Source: Mediterraneibacter gnavus ATCC 29149 (lineage in GTDB: Bacteria > Bacillota > Clostridia > Lachnospirales > Lachnospiraceae). Taken from it: a stretch of DNA of 64,000 nt. Where the stretch lies: contig NZ_CP043051.1 in the NCBI RefSeq assembly GCF_008121495.1, positions 1,357,001 to 1,421,000 on the forward strand, read 5' to 3'. The translations under genes and the position numbers were made by a program. This document shows, piece after piece, positions 18,568 to 26,302 of this stretch. A model generated the notes under the pieces. The model was not told where the DNA came from. It did no database searches and saw only the letters and a list, made by a program, of their open reading frames with translations. The number at the start of each line of letters is the position of its first letter. Within the stretch, counting starts at the first letter, position 1.

Positions 18568-21378
18568 ATGGGCATTTATTTAAATCCAGGAGCAGCAGGG
18601 TTTAAAATGTCTTTAAATTCCGAAATATTTGTTGATAAAAGCGAACTGTTAGATGTGACAAATCGCTATGTGAATACACAACAGAGGTTTATGTGTGTCA
18701 GTCGTCCGAGGCGTTTTGGAAAGTCAATGGCAGCAGATATGCTGGCAGCCTATTATGATTGCGGGGATGATACAGAGGAATTATTTGAAGGACTTTCCAT
18801 CAGTCAGTGTAAGTCTTACCGAAAACATTTGAATCAGTATGATGTGCTGAAGATTAATATGCAGGAATTTTTAAGCAGATCAGATGATGTGGAAGGGATG
18901 CTTACATTAATGCAAAGAAGAATTCTGTCTGATTTAAAGCAGAAATATCCGGAATATGTACGGGAGGAGGATCTTGTCTTTGCAATGCAGGATGTGTATT
19001 CTCACACAAAACGTTCTTTTGTAATCTTGATTGATGAATGGGATTGTTTGTTTCGTGAGTATCAGCAGGATCAGAAAGCCCAGAAAAAGTATCTGGATTT
19101 TTTGCGTGCGTGGCTGAAAGATCAGGATAATGTAGCATTTGCTTATATGACGGGGATTTTGCCAATTAAGAAATATGGTTCCCATTCGGCATTGAATATG
19201 TTTACGGAATATTCTATGACAGAACCGGGGGAGCTGGCTGCGTATTTTGGTTTTACAGAAAATGAAGTAAAAAATCTTTGCATGGAATATGGAATGGATT
19301 TTGAAGAAGCAAAGGCGTGGTATGACGGGTATGGTTTGATTACGCACAAACAGGACAGAGATATTTGCTATTCTATGTACAGTCCAAAATCTGTTGTGGA
19401 AGCAATGCTTCGCCACAAATTCGGAACTTATTGGAATCAGACAGAAACTTATGAGGCGTTAAAAGTTTATATTCAGATGAATATGGATGGTTTGAAAGAT
19501 GCGATAGTCGGGATGCTGGCAGGAGAGAGTATTCGGATTAATACGGGAACATTCAGTAATGATATGACTACTTTTGCTACCAGAGATGATATTCTGACTT
19601 TATTGGTGCATTTAGGATATTTGACTTATGATGGAATCTTAGAATCAGTGAGTATTCCAAACAAAGAGGTTTCCAAGGAATATGTGAATGCTATTAGTAC
19701 CATGGATTGGAAGGATGAATTTGAACGTAATATCATAAAAGAGCGAGGAGAGGGACATATGAAAAGTTTATTGATTCTCGGAGCAGGTGGCTTCGGGCAG
19801 ATGGTGAAGGAAACAGCGATCCAGCTGGGGTATGAGGAGATCGTATTTCTTGACGATGCGGCGTTTGGAAAGGACGTAGTTGGAAAGTGCTGCGACTATA
19901 CGGCCAAGTATGGAGAATACAAGATGGCAGTGGCGGCATTTGGGAATAATCATACGAGATTATTCTGGACAGACAAATTGCTGGAGGCAGGATATGATGT
20001 GCCATCGATTGTGCATCCGTCTGCAATTGTGAGTCCAAGTGCGGTTTTGGGACCTGGATGTTTTATTATGCAGCGCGCGGTAGTGAATACGCATACCCAT
20101 GTGGATCGGGCGGCGCTTGTCAACAGCGGAGCAGTTGTGGATCATGATTCGGTGGTATGCGCCGGAGCGCATGTGGGGCTTGGAAGTGTGGTAAAAGCAA
20201 ACTGTACGATCGAGCAGGAGAAGAAGGTAGAGGCAGGAGAAGTCATTTTCTCTACCAGGAGAAAGATCGAAGGTGTGGACAGCAGAGCGCTTGAGGATGC
20301 ACTGTATGCATTTGGATTCGGTCCCCAGTGCAGTTATGTAAAACCGTTTGGGGAAGGGCACATCAATGAGACGTACGCAGTATATATGCCGATGGAAGAC
20401 GGCACAGAGAAGCCATTATACGTACTGCAGAGAATCAATATCAATGTGTTCAAAGAGCCTGGTAAGGTAATGGAGAATATTTTCGGAGTGACAGAGTTTC
20501 TACGGGATGTGATCCGTCGGGAAGGCGGAGATCCGGATCGTGAGACACTGGCCTACATCAAGACGAAGAGCGGGGAGACATATTTTGAGGATGATGAAGG
20601 TCAGCCATGGCGCTGTGCGAATTTTATCGCCAATTCTGTGTGCTATCAGATGGTGGAGCGTCCGGAGCAGTTTTACCAGTCAGCCAGAAGCTTTGGTCAT
20701 TTTTTGAAGCAGCTGGGTGAGTATCCGGCAGAGAGTCTTTATGAGACGATCCCGAATTTCCACGACACGGTAAAACGATTTGAAGCGTTTGCACAGGCCG
20801 TAGAGCGAGATGTGAAGAACCGCGCCCGTCTGTGCCGTTCGGAGATTGAATTTGCACTGGCGAGAGAAAAAGACTGCGGAGCTCTGATGAGCAGGATGGA
20901 AGCAGGTGTTCTGCCGCTGCGTGTGACACACAATGATACAAAACTGAATAATATTTTATTTGACGCAGAGTCCGGAAAGGGATTGTGTATTATTGATCTG
21001 GATACGATCATGCCGGGACTGGCAGCCAATGATTTTGGAGATTCGATCCGTTTTGGCGCATCTACGGCGGAAGAAGATGAACGTGATCTGGACAAGGTCC
21101 ATTTTGATATCAATCTGTATGAACTGTATGTGAAAGGGTATCTGGAGATGGCAAGAGATGTCCTGACACCGGAGGAGTTAGAGAGTCTTCCGTGGGGTGC
21201 AAGACTGATGACATTCGAATGCGGAATCCGGTTCCTCATGGATTTTCTGCAGGGAGATACGTATTTCAAGACCGCATATCCGGAGCACAATCTGGTCCGT
21301 GCCCGTACACAGTTCAGACTGGTGCAGGAGATGGAAGATCAGTTTGATGAAATGTGTCGGATTGTGAGAGAGTGTTAA
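18568..21378 (+). CDS. Chimeric protein: truncated AAA-ATPase-like + NeuD-like acyltransferase + NahK-like kinase
   Basis: A continuous 936-codon frame with three parts. Residues 1-397 or so match the AAA-ATPase-like family (PF09820): SRPRRFGKSMAADML is the P-loop, FVILIDEWDCLF the Walker B and AYMTGILPIKKYG the next conserved block. The C-terminal PD-(D/E)XK nuclease domain usual in that family is absent. From residue 398 a NeuD-like acyltransferase begins (LLILGAGGFGQMVKET), running to about residue 590. From about 600 comes a phosphotransferase close to N-acetylhexosamine 1-kinase: FGEGHINETYAVY, THNDTKLNNILFD (catalytic HxDxxxxN) and IIDLDTIMPG. An ATG at 19759 with an AGAGGGA ribosome-binding site sits exactly at the second module, so the last two domains may also be made alone. 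A TATAAT lies at 18492-18497 upstream of the whole. Confidence 0.8.
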   Translation: MGIYLNPGAAGFKMSLNSEIFVDKSELLDVTNRYVNTQQRFMCVSRPRRFGKSMAADMLAAYYDCGDDTEELFEGLSISQCKSYRKHLNQYDVLKINMQEFLSRSDDVEGMLTLMQRRILSDLKQKYPEYVREEDLVFAMQDVYSHTKRSFVILIDEWDCLFREYQQDQKAQKKYLDFLRAWLKDQDNVAFAYMTGILPIKKYGSHSALNMFTEYSMTEPGELAAYFGFTENEVKNLCMEYGMDFEEAKAWYDGYGLITHKQDRDICYSMYSPKSVVEAMLRHKFGTYWNQTETYEALKVYIQMNMDGLKDAIVGMLAGESIRINTGTFSNDMTTFATRDDILTLLVHLGYLTYDGILESVSIPNKEVSKEYVNAISTMDWKDEFERNIIKERGEGHMKSLLILGAGGFGQMVKETAIQLGYEEIVFLDDAAFGKDVVGKCCDYTAKYGEYKMAVAAFGNNHTRLFWTDKLLEAGYDVPSIVHPSAIVSPSAVLGPGCFIMQRAVVNTHTHVDRAALVNSGAVVDHDSVVCAGAHVGLGSVVKANCTIEQEKKVEAGEVIFSTRRKIEGVDSRALEDALYAFGFGPQCSYVKPFGEGHINETYAVYMPMEDGTEKPLYVLQRININVFKEPGKVMENIFGVTEFLRDVIRREGGDPDRETLAYIKTKSGETYFEDDEGQPWRCANFIANSVCYQMVERPEQFYQSARSFGHFLKQLGEYPAESLYETIPNFHDTVKRFEAFAQAVERDVKNRARLCRSEIEFALAREKDCGALMSRMEAGVLPLRVTHNDTKLNNILFDAESGKGLCIIDLDTIMPGLAANDFGDSIRFGASTAEEDERDLDKVHFDINLYELYVKGYLEMARDVLTPEELESLPWGARLMTFECGIRFLMDFLQGDTYFKTAYPEHNLVRARTQFRLVQEMEDQFDEMCRIVREC
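19759..21378 (+). CDS. Internal start: NeuD-like acyltransferase fused to NahK-like sugar kinase
   Basis: Alternative product of the same frame as the gene starting at 18568, listed because it has its own ATG and AGAGGGA ribosome-binding site. It would give a 539-residue bifunctional enzyme: acyltransferase (about 190 residues) and anomeric sugar kinase (about 340 residues). No stop or start separates the two, so this fusion looks native, whereas the AAA module looks added in front. A role in salvaging and acetylating an amino sugar for the capsule is plausible: NahK-type kinases make HexNAc-1-phosphate, the substrate for UDP-sugar formation. Whether this shorter form or the 936-residue one is the real product cannot be decided from sequence. 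Confidence 0.5.
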   Translation: MKSLLILGAGGFGQMVKETAIQLGYEEIVFLDDAAFGKDVVGKCCDYTAKYGEYKMAVAAFGNNHTRLFWTDKLLEAGYDVPSIVHPSAIVSPSAVLGPGCFIMQRAVVNTHTHVDRAALVNSGAVVDHDSVVCAGAHVGLGSVVKANCTIEQEKKVEAGEVIFSTRRKIEGVDSRALEDALYAFGFGPQCSYVKPFGEGHINETYAVYMPMEDGTEKPLYVLQRININVFKEPGKVMENIFGVTEFLRDVIRREGGDPDRETLAYIKTKSGETYFEDDEGQPWRCANFIANSVCYQMVERPEQFYQSARSFGHFLKQLGEYPAESLYETIPNFHDTVKRFEAFAQAVERDVKNRARLCRSEIEFALAREKDCGALMSRMEAGVLPLRVTHNDTKLNNILFDAESGKGLCIIDLDTIMPGLAANDFGDSIRFGASTAEEDERDLDKVHFDINLYELYVKGYLEMARDVLTPEELESLPWGARLMTFECGIRFLMDFLQGDTYFKTAYPEHNLVRARTQFRLVQEMEDQFDEMCRIVREC

Positions 21379-21491
21379 AGGGAATCGTCATGATATTCTT
21401 TTTTTGAGGCGCGTACGAGTCTGCAGTATAGTATAATTTCAATTGCGATAATAAGAAGTAAGGCAATGCCGCCTGTGATAAGTCGTTCCAT
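21375..21491 (-). CDS. Small 38-residue single-pass membrane protein
   Basis: On the minus strand, an ATG at 21491 follows GAAAGG at a good distance. The peptide has a short N-terminus (MERLITGG), one hydrophobic helix (IALLLIIAIEIILYC) and a basic then acidic tail (RLVRASKKEYHDDSL). The charge pattern fits an N-out, C-in single span. Its stop overlaps the 3' end of the convergent chimeric gene. I know no named family. The ribosome-binding site, the sharply bounded hydrophobic segment and the position in an otherwise empty gap argue that it is real. Confidence 0.55.
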   Translation of the reverse strand: MERLITGGIALLLIIAIEIILYCRLVRASKKEYHDDSL

Positions 21492-21557
21492 ATAAGACCT
21501 TTCTGCGTTGGGATATGATTATAATATATTCGGAAATTACGCTTTTATGTATGATAA

Positions 21558-21596
21558 TGGAAATTTTTTCTGGAAATTTTTTCTGGAAATTTGTTC
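21558..21596 (+). repeat. Three tandem 13-bp repeats upstream of capsule regulatory operon
   Basis: TGGAAATTTTTTC occurs twice exactly (21558-21570, 21571-21583) and a third time with one change (21584-21596). The block lies about 35 bases before a TATACT (21630-21635) that may be the -10 element for the YveK-like gene at 21680. Position and periodicity suggest a binding site for a regulator or a UP-like element. It could also be simple slippage. Confidence 0.7.
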
Positions 21597-21679
21597 AATA
21601 ATACGGTTTCAGAATAAAAAAATATATGTTATACTAAAGCGGATTAAGGTCAAAGTATGTGGTTATGGGAGAATAAGTG

Positions 21680-22408
21680 ATGGAAGAACAGATGAGAAAT
21701 GATGAGATGGAGATCGATCTGATAGAATTATTTCATGTATTATTGAAAAAAGCGTGGGTGATACTTCTGTGTCTGGTCATTGGTGCTGTGACAGTCGGAG
21801 GGTATACGAAGTTGTTTGTCACACCACAGTATCAGGCGACATCTACGATTTATGTTCTTGGTAATTCGGTGAGTATGTCCGGTGTGGATCTGACACTGAG
21901 CAAGCAGCTTACTGCGGACTTTTCTGTACTGGCGAAGAGCCGTCCGGTAATGAACAAGATTGAGGAGAAGCTGAAAGCAGATTATAAGTATAAAGATTTG
22001 AATTACTCTGTGGAGCAGCTGCAGGGGATGATCACGATAGAGAATCCGTCCGGAACAAGTTTGATGAGGATGACTGCCACGAATTCAGATGCACAGCTTG
22101 CGGCAGATATTGCAAATGCGGCGGCAGATGCTGTTGCAGAGCGTATTTCAGAGGTTATGGTGATTGATAAGCCAAGTAGTGTGGAAGAGGCAGAAAAGCC
22201 AAATTATCCAGTCAGTCCGAATGTAAAGAAGAATATGATCATGGGTGGACTGATCGGAGCAGTTCTTGCAGTGGGAGTATTTACGCTATTATTCTTACTG
22301 GATGATACGATCAAGTCGGAAGAGGACGTAAGAAGATATCTGCAGCTGAATACACTGGCATCAATTCCAAAGGAAAAGAAGAGAAGACGTGCATCATCAG
22401 AGGCATAA
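21680..22408 (+). CDS. YveK/CapA/Wzz-type chain-length co-regulator
   Basis: A 242-residue membrane protein. It has an N-terminal helix near residues 28-48 (VILLCLVIGAVTVGGYTKLF), the typical PQYQATSTIYVLG segment after it, and a second span near 190-212 (MIMGGLIGAVLAVGVFTLLF). This is the membrane adaptor that partners a cytoplasmic CpsD BY-kinase and sets polymer length. Unlike many loci, the kinase and phosphatase are not adjacent but come 3-4 kb downstream after a sortase block. ATG at 21680 is preferred over the overlapping GTG at 21677. Confidence 0.88.
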   Translation: MEEQMRNDEMEIDLIELFHVLLKKAWVILLCLVIGAVTVGGYTKLFVTPQYQATSTIYVLGNSVSMSGVDLTLSKQLTADFSVLAKSRPVMNKIEEKLKADYKYKDLNYSVEQLQGMITIENPSGTSLMRMTATNSDAQLAADIANAAADAVAERISEVMVIDKPSSVEEAEKPNYPVSPNVKKNMIMGGLIGAVLAVGVFTLLFLLDDTIKSEEDVRRYLQLNTLASIPKEKKRRRASSEA

Positions 22409-22502
22409 GAGATAGAACAGGAGAGGCATTGCAGGAGGGTGTTCCGGGGAGAACATACTTGCACTGCTTCTTTTTCCATATATTAAAGAAAGGGCAAAGT
22501 CT

Positions 22503-23267
22503 ATGAAAAAATCCAGAAAGATTCTGATTGGTATTTTAATTTGTGTGATTATTGGAAGTGTGTTTTATATCGGATACTATTATGTTACGCAGAATAAAAA
22601 TGAGAAGGTTTACAAGAAACTTCAGAAAGAGGTTGTGAAACAGGAGAGCAAAGAGGAGGAACCACAGACAGAGGAGTCACATGTGGAGATCCCGATTGAT
22701 TTTGCACAGCTTCAGGCTCAGAATCCGGATATTTATGCATGGATCCAGATTGACGGGACGAATATTAATTATCCCGTTGCGCAGAGTGCTACGGACAATG
22801 AGTATTATCTGAATCATACGATTGAAGGCCAGGAGGGATATCCGGGATCTATTTATACAGAGAATTGGAACACGAAGGAATTTACGGATTTTAATACCGT
22901 GATCTACGGGCATGACATGAAAGATGGAAGTATGTTTCAAAATCTGCACAACTATGCGGATGCGTCGTATATGCAGCAGCATCCGAATGTGGTGATCTAT
23001 ACACCGGAGAAGAAGTTGACATATCAGATTTTTGCGGCAGTTGTATATGATGACAGACACATTCTTCATAGTTTTGACTATGCGTTTGCAGATCAGAGAC
23101 AGGCATTTCTGGATTCTATTTACAATTCCAGAAATCTGGGCAATGTCATCCGGGATGATGTTTCTGTGAATACAGACAGCAGGATTCTGACACTTAGTAC
23201 TTGTATGACGGGACAGGATGACAAACGATTTTTAGTGGAGGCAGTGTTAATCAGTGAAGAAGACTAA
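22503..23267 (+). CDS. srtB: Class B sortase
   Basis: A 254-residue transpeptidase with an N-terminal membrane anchor (ILIGILICVIIGSVFYIGYYY) and the class B fold. DIYAWIQIDGTNINYPV marks the start of the catalytic domain, VIYGHDMKDGSMF carries the catalytic His, and LTLSTC the catalytic Cys; an Arg follows in KRFLVEAVL. It cleaves a sorting signal on a secreted protein and joins it to the cell wall. The surface protein at 24851, with an SPQTG signal, is an obvious partner in the same cluster. It overlaps the LCP gene downstream by 14 bases. Confidence 0.93.
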   Translation: MKKSRKILIGILICVIIGSVFYIGYYYVTQNKNEKVYKKLQKEVVKQESKEEEPQTEESHVEIPIDFAQLQAQNPDIYAWIQIDGTNINYPVAQSATDNEYYLNHTIEGQEGYPGSIYTENWNTKEFTDFNTVIYGHDMKDGSMFQNLHNYADASYMQQHPNVVIYTPEKKLTYQIFAAVVYDDRHILHSFDYAFADQRQAFLDSIYNSRNLGNVIRDDVSVNTDSRILTLSTCMTGQDDKRFLVEAVLISEED

Positions 23268-24252
23268 AGATAAAGCGAAAATTGTGATCATCATTCTGGC
23301 AGTGATCGCTGTTATAGCGGCAGCAGGAGCGGTTTATGCCGGGATGCAGAATAAAAAGGCGGATAAGGAAAAAGAAGAGGTATCAGCAGAACCTGAAAGT
23401 ACGGACGGTTCTTCTTATATCACATACAACGGGAAAAAGTATAAGTATAATTCAGATCTGCGCACCATGCTGTTTATGGGAGTGGATAAAAATGAAGTAG
23501 TGACAGTTAAGGAGAACACCGGGCGGAGTGGCCAGTCTGATTGTCTGGTCCTGTTGGTGTTAGATACAGACAAAAAGACAACTACGCTTTTGGAAATATC
23601 AAGAGATTCTATGGCGGATGTGAAGATTTACGGTATTGATGGGGACTATATGGCGACCGAGACGGCTCAGATCGCAACCCAGTATGCGTATGGGGACGGA
23701 GAAAAAAGAAGCTGTCAGCTAACCAGGGAGGCAGTATCCAATCTGCTCTATGATATTCCGATTCATGATTATCTGTCGCTGAATATGTCAGGAATTGTTC
23801 CGATCGTGGATCAGATCGGCGGAGTAACGATGACTGTTCCGGAAGATTACACCGCGATCGATCCTGTATTTGTCCAGGGAAGTACGATAACACTGAATGG
23901 GGAGCTTACAGAGAAATATATTCGAAGCCGTGATACATCTGTTCTTGGAAGTAATGAACAGCGTATGGAGCGGCAGACTCAGTTTGTACAGGCGCTTCTG
24001 GAGAAAGTGAAATCTACGGAAGATGGCGGCAACTCCATGCTGCGTCAGTTCTGGCAGGTGGGACAGCCGTATATTACGACAGATTTAAGTCTGGATATGC
24101 TGGAAAAGGTAGCGTCGTATGACATGAATCCTGAGATTTTAAAAGTTCCGGGGGAGGTTCGGGCAGGAGAAGAACACGACGAATTTCATGTGGATGATGC
24201 CAGTCTGCAGGAGATGATCGTCAATATTTTTTACAAAGAAGTAGAATCATAG
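23254..24252 (+). CDS. LytR-CpsA-Psr (LCP) family wall polymer ligase
   Basis: A 332-residue protein with a short cytoplasmic start and one N-terminal span (IVIIILAVIAVIAAAGAVYAG). The LCP domain is clear from MLFMGVDK onward: LLEISRDSMADV, GIDGDYMA, IVDQIGGVTMTVPED and RSRDTSVLGSNEQRMERQ with the lipid-phosphate-binding arginines. LCP proteins transfer undecaprenyl-linked glycopolymers such as teichoic acid or capsule to peptidoglycan. GTG start at 23254, inside the 3' end of the sortase gene, with GGAGG 12 bases upstream. It is a direct link between the polymer made in region 1 and the wall. Confidence 0.9.
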   Translation: MKKTKDKAKIVIIILAVIAVIAAAGAVYAGMQNKKADKEKEEVSAEPESTDGSSYITYNGKKYKYNSDLRTMLFMGVDKNEVVTVKENTGRSGQSDCLVLLVLDTDKKTTTLLEISRDSMADVKIYGIDGDYMATETAQIATQYAYGDGEKRSCQLTREAVSNLLYDIPIHDYLSLNMSGIVPIVDQIGGVTMTVPEDYTAIDPVFVQGSTITLNGELTEKYIRSRDTSVLGSNEQRMERQTQFVQALLEKVKSTEDGGNSMLRQFWQVGQPYITTDLSLDMLEKVASYDMNPEILKVPGEVRAGEEHDEFHVDDASLQEMIVNIFYKEVES

Positions 24253-24261
24253 GGGATATGA

Positions 24262-24801
24262 ATGAAAGCGATTTTAAGGAGTGTAGAAAGAGATGTCGCA
24301 GATGCGTGTGCTTATATTCCTTATGGGCTGGCAGCTGCAGTAGTGTTTCTGTTTATCATGATCTTGTATAACAGAAAGAAGTATGGCAGAGTTTCTTTTA
24401 TTATAAACAGCAGTCTTATGATCATTTATGTGGTCGTAGTCGGACATCTGACATTGTTTTCGCGGGAATCCGGAATTGTAGACAGGGTGGATCTGACTTT
24501 TTTCAGTCTTCTGGAGGAATCTTCGGATTATACGATTCAGTTGATCGAAAATGTATTATTGTTTTTGCCGGCAGGGATTTTATGTCCCTGGATGTGGAAG
24601 CAGATCCGGAACTGGAAGCGCAGCTTCCTGCTTGGATTCGCAGGGAGTCTGCTGATCGAGACGCTGCAGATGCTGACGGGAAGAGGCCTGTTTCAGCTGG
24701 ATGACCTGATTACAAATGCGGCAGGAATGATGGCAGGATATGGAATATATCAGATTGCAAAGAAATTGTGGAAAAGGGTTTACAAATCCAGATTTCAGTG
24801 A
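24262..24801 (+). CDS. VanZ-family membrane protein
   Basis: A 179-residue protein with four or five membrane spans. The VanZ family pattern ends it: LIETLQMLTGRGLFQLDDLITNAAGMMAGYGI. Members such as VanZ give low-level teicoplanin resistance, and many have no known role. Here it lies between the LCP ligase and a sortase substrate, so a part in wall-polymer handling is possible. This is inference from neighbours. It begins 10 bases after the LCP stop. Confidence 0.85.
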   Translation: MKAILRSVERDVADACAYIPYGLAAAVVFLFIMILYNRKKYGRVSFIINSSLMIIYVVVVGHLTLFSRESGIVDRVDLTFFSLLEESSDYTIQLIENVLLFLPAGILCPWMWKQIRNWKRSFLLGFAGSLLIETLQMLTGRGLFQLDDLITNAAGMMAGYGIYQIAKKLWKRVYKSRFQ

Positions 24802-24850
24802 TATTCTAAAAAAGTATAAAAAGATTCCACAGGACAAGGGGGAAAGCATC

Positions 24851-25453
24851 ATGAGATTGAAAAGATTAGTGAGCGTTGCGGCAGCAGCGGTATTGGCGTT
24901 ATCAGTAAGTTTGACAGCATTTGCAGCACCATCGACAAATATATCCGGAGTTGTTACAGTTGATACAAAAGATAATGGTGTGGATGGAAATGGAAATACG
25001 ATTACAGCAAGCCTGGCAGAAGTTCCGGCAGAGTATCAGAGTGCAGTAGCAGATGTCAGAAAACCGGAGACACTGAAAGCACTCTTGGGAAGTGCATATA
25101 CAGATACAATGTCTGTTGTAGATGTAAAAGATGTTACAGTTGCGGACGGAACAGTATTTCCGGTGACGATCAGATTTAACGTACCAGGAGTGACAACGAG
25201 TACAAAAGTTGCTGTACTTCACTATGATACAGAGAAAAAAGCATGGGAAGTTGTAGATTCCAAAGCAGGACAGGGAACTATTACAGCAACATTTAATTCT
25301 TTATCACCGGTTGCGTTTGTTGTGGATAAGAGTACATCCGCTTCTACAACATCTCCTCAGACAGGAGAACATTCTATGGTTGTATTGTTTGGAGCAGTTG
25401 CAGTAGTAGCAGCTTGTGGCGCAGTTGGATTATCCAGAAAGAAAAGAGCGTAG
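24851..25453 (+). CDS. Secreted, sortase-anchored surface protein (SPQTG signal)
   Basis: A 200-residue protein with a signal peptide (RLKRLVSVAAAAVLALSVSLTAFAA) and a C-terminal wall-sorting signal: SPQTG at residues 168-172, a hydrophobic stretch (MVVLFGAVAVVAACGAVGL) and a basic tail (SRKKRA). The 130-residue middle holds a beta-rich region (VFPVTIRFNVPGV, TKVAVLHYDTEKKAWEVVDSKAG) with no family I can name. SPQTG fits the (S/P)PxTG motif used by clostridial class B sortases. The ATG at 24851 with GGGGGAAAG upstream is chosen; longer in-frame starts lack a signal peptide. Confidence 0.88.
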   Translation: MRLKRLVSVAAAAVLALSVSLTAFAAPSTNISGVVTVDTKDNGVDGNGNTITASLAEVPAEYQSAVADVRKPETLKALLGSAYTDTMSVVDVKDVTVADGTVFPVTIRFNVPGVTTSTKVAVLHYDTEKKAWEVVDSKAGQGTITATFNSLSPVAFVVDKSTSASTTSPQTGEHSMVVLFGAVAVVAACGAVGLSRKKRA

Positions 25454-25469
25454 TCACACATAGAAGTTT

Positions 25470-25512
25470 AATCCTCTTCTGCATAACAGGTCAGAAGAGG
25501 ATTTCTTTTTTA
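25470..25512 (+). terminator. Rho-independent terminator after surface protein
   Basis: A perfect 12-bp stem (AATCCTCTTCTG / CAGAAGAGGATT) with a 10-base loop is followed by TCTTTTTTATT. It separates the sortase block from the CpsB-CpsD pair. Confidence 0.93.
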
Positions 25513-25552
25513 TTATGGAAAATATTGGCATTCAAAAGAAAGGCAGTCAGCG

Positions 25553-26302
25553 ATGCAGGGATTGATTGATATGCATTGTCATATCGTCCCGGGAGTTGAT
25601 GATGGAGCCCGGGATTTGTATGATGCAGCGAAGATATTACAGTTAGAATATAGAAATCAGGTACAGTCAGTGATCGTTACACCGCATTACAGGGCGGGGA
25701 TGTTTGAGACGCCGCAAAAAGAGGTTGAGCGGCAGTTTCAAAGAATTGATGAGATGACCAGAAGATCACGCTCCGGGATGCGAGTATATCTGGGGTGTGA
25801 ATACCATACGAATGCTCATATGGTGGAGGATCTGAAGAAGGGACTACGTCCCACAATGGCTGGAACAGAGTATGTTTTGGTGGAATTTTCCGGACGTCAT
25901 AATTATCAGATTATTCGGAATCAGGTTTACGCTCTTCTTGCTGCCGGATACAGACCGATCATAGCCCATGCGGAGCGATATCCATGTCTGACAAAGACGC
26001 CGGCACTTGTGCAGGAACTAGTGCATATGGGGGCACAGATACAGCTTACGTCAGCGAATGTTTTGGGAAAAAGCGGATGGTGGCAGAAGCAATTTTGCCA
26101 CAAGATGATACAAAAAAAACAAGTACATTACATTGCTTCCGATGCTCATGATCAGGTGCACCGGAAGCCGGATCTTCTCCCATGTGCAGAGTATGTGAGT
26201 AAGAAGTACGGACAGCAGATGGCAGAACAGATATTTATTAAAAACCCAGCCAAGATTATTAAAAAGAGTAAAAAAATGCAAGATAAAAGGAGAAATCAAT
26301 GA
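25553..26302 (+). CDS. cpsB: PHP-family tyrosine-protein phosphatase (CpsB/YwqE)
   Basis: A 249-residue enzyme with the metal-binding PHP signature DMHCHIVPGVDDGARD at the N-terminus, TPHY near residue 43, HAERYP near 140 and SDAHD near 195. The manganese-dependent phosphatase removes phosphate from the tyrosine cluster of its partner kinase, setting capsule amount and chain length. It overlaps the kinase gene by 4 bases (ATGA). It lies after a strong terminator, so it has its own promoter, which I cannot locate with confidence. Confidence 0.92.
   Translation: MQGLIDMHCHIVPGVDDGARDLYDAAKILQLEYRNQVQSVIVTPHYRAGMFETPQKEVERQFQRIDEMTRRSRSGMRVYLGCEYHTNAHMVEDLKKGLRPTMAGTEYVLVEFSGRHNYQIIRNQVYALLAAGYRPIIAHAERYPCLTKTPALVQELVHMGAQIQLTSANVLGKSGWWQKQFCHKMIQKKQVHYIASDAHDQVHRKPDLLPCAEYVSKKYGQQMAEQIFIKNPAKIIKKSKKMQDKRRNQ

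Noticed and set aside
20739-21290. Minus-strand open frame within the kinase part of the chimeric gene
   Set aside because: Opposite the conserved kinase motifs; Ser/Arg-rich composition is typical of an antisense shadow.
21508-21702. Plus-strand 64-codon frame before the YveK-like gene
   Set aside because: It spans the tandem 13-bp repeats and probable promoter, has no ribosome-binding site and overlaps the true start.
22409-22502. Possible terminator between YveK-like gene and sortase
   Set aside because: Only a short imperfect stem (GTGTTC / GAACAT) without a U-tract; read-through is more likely.
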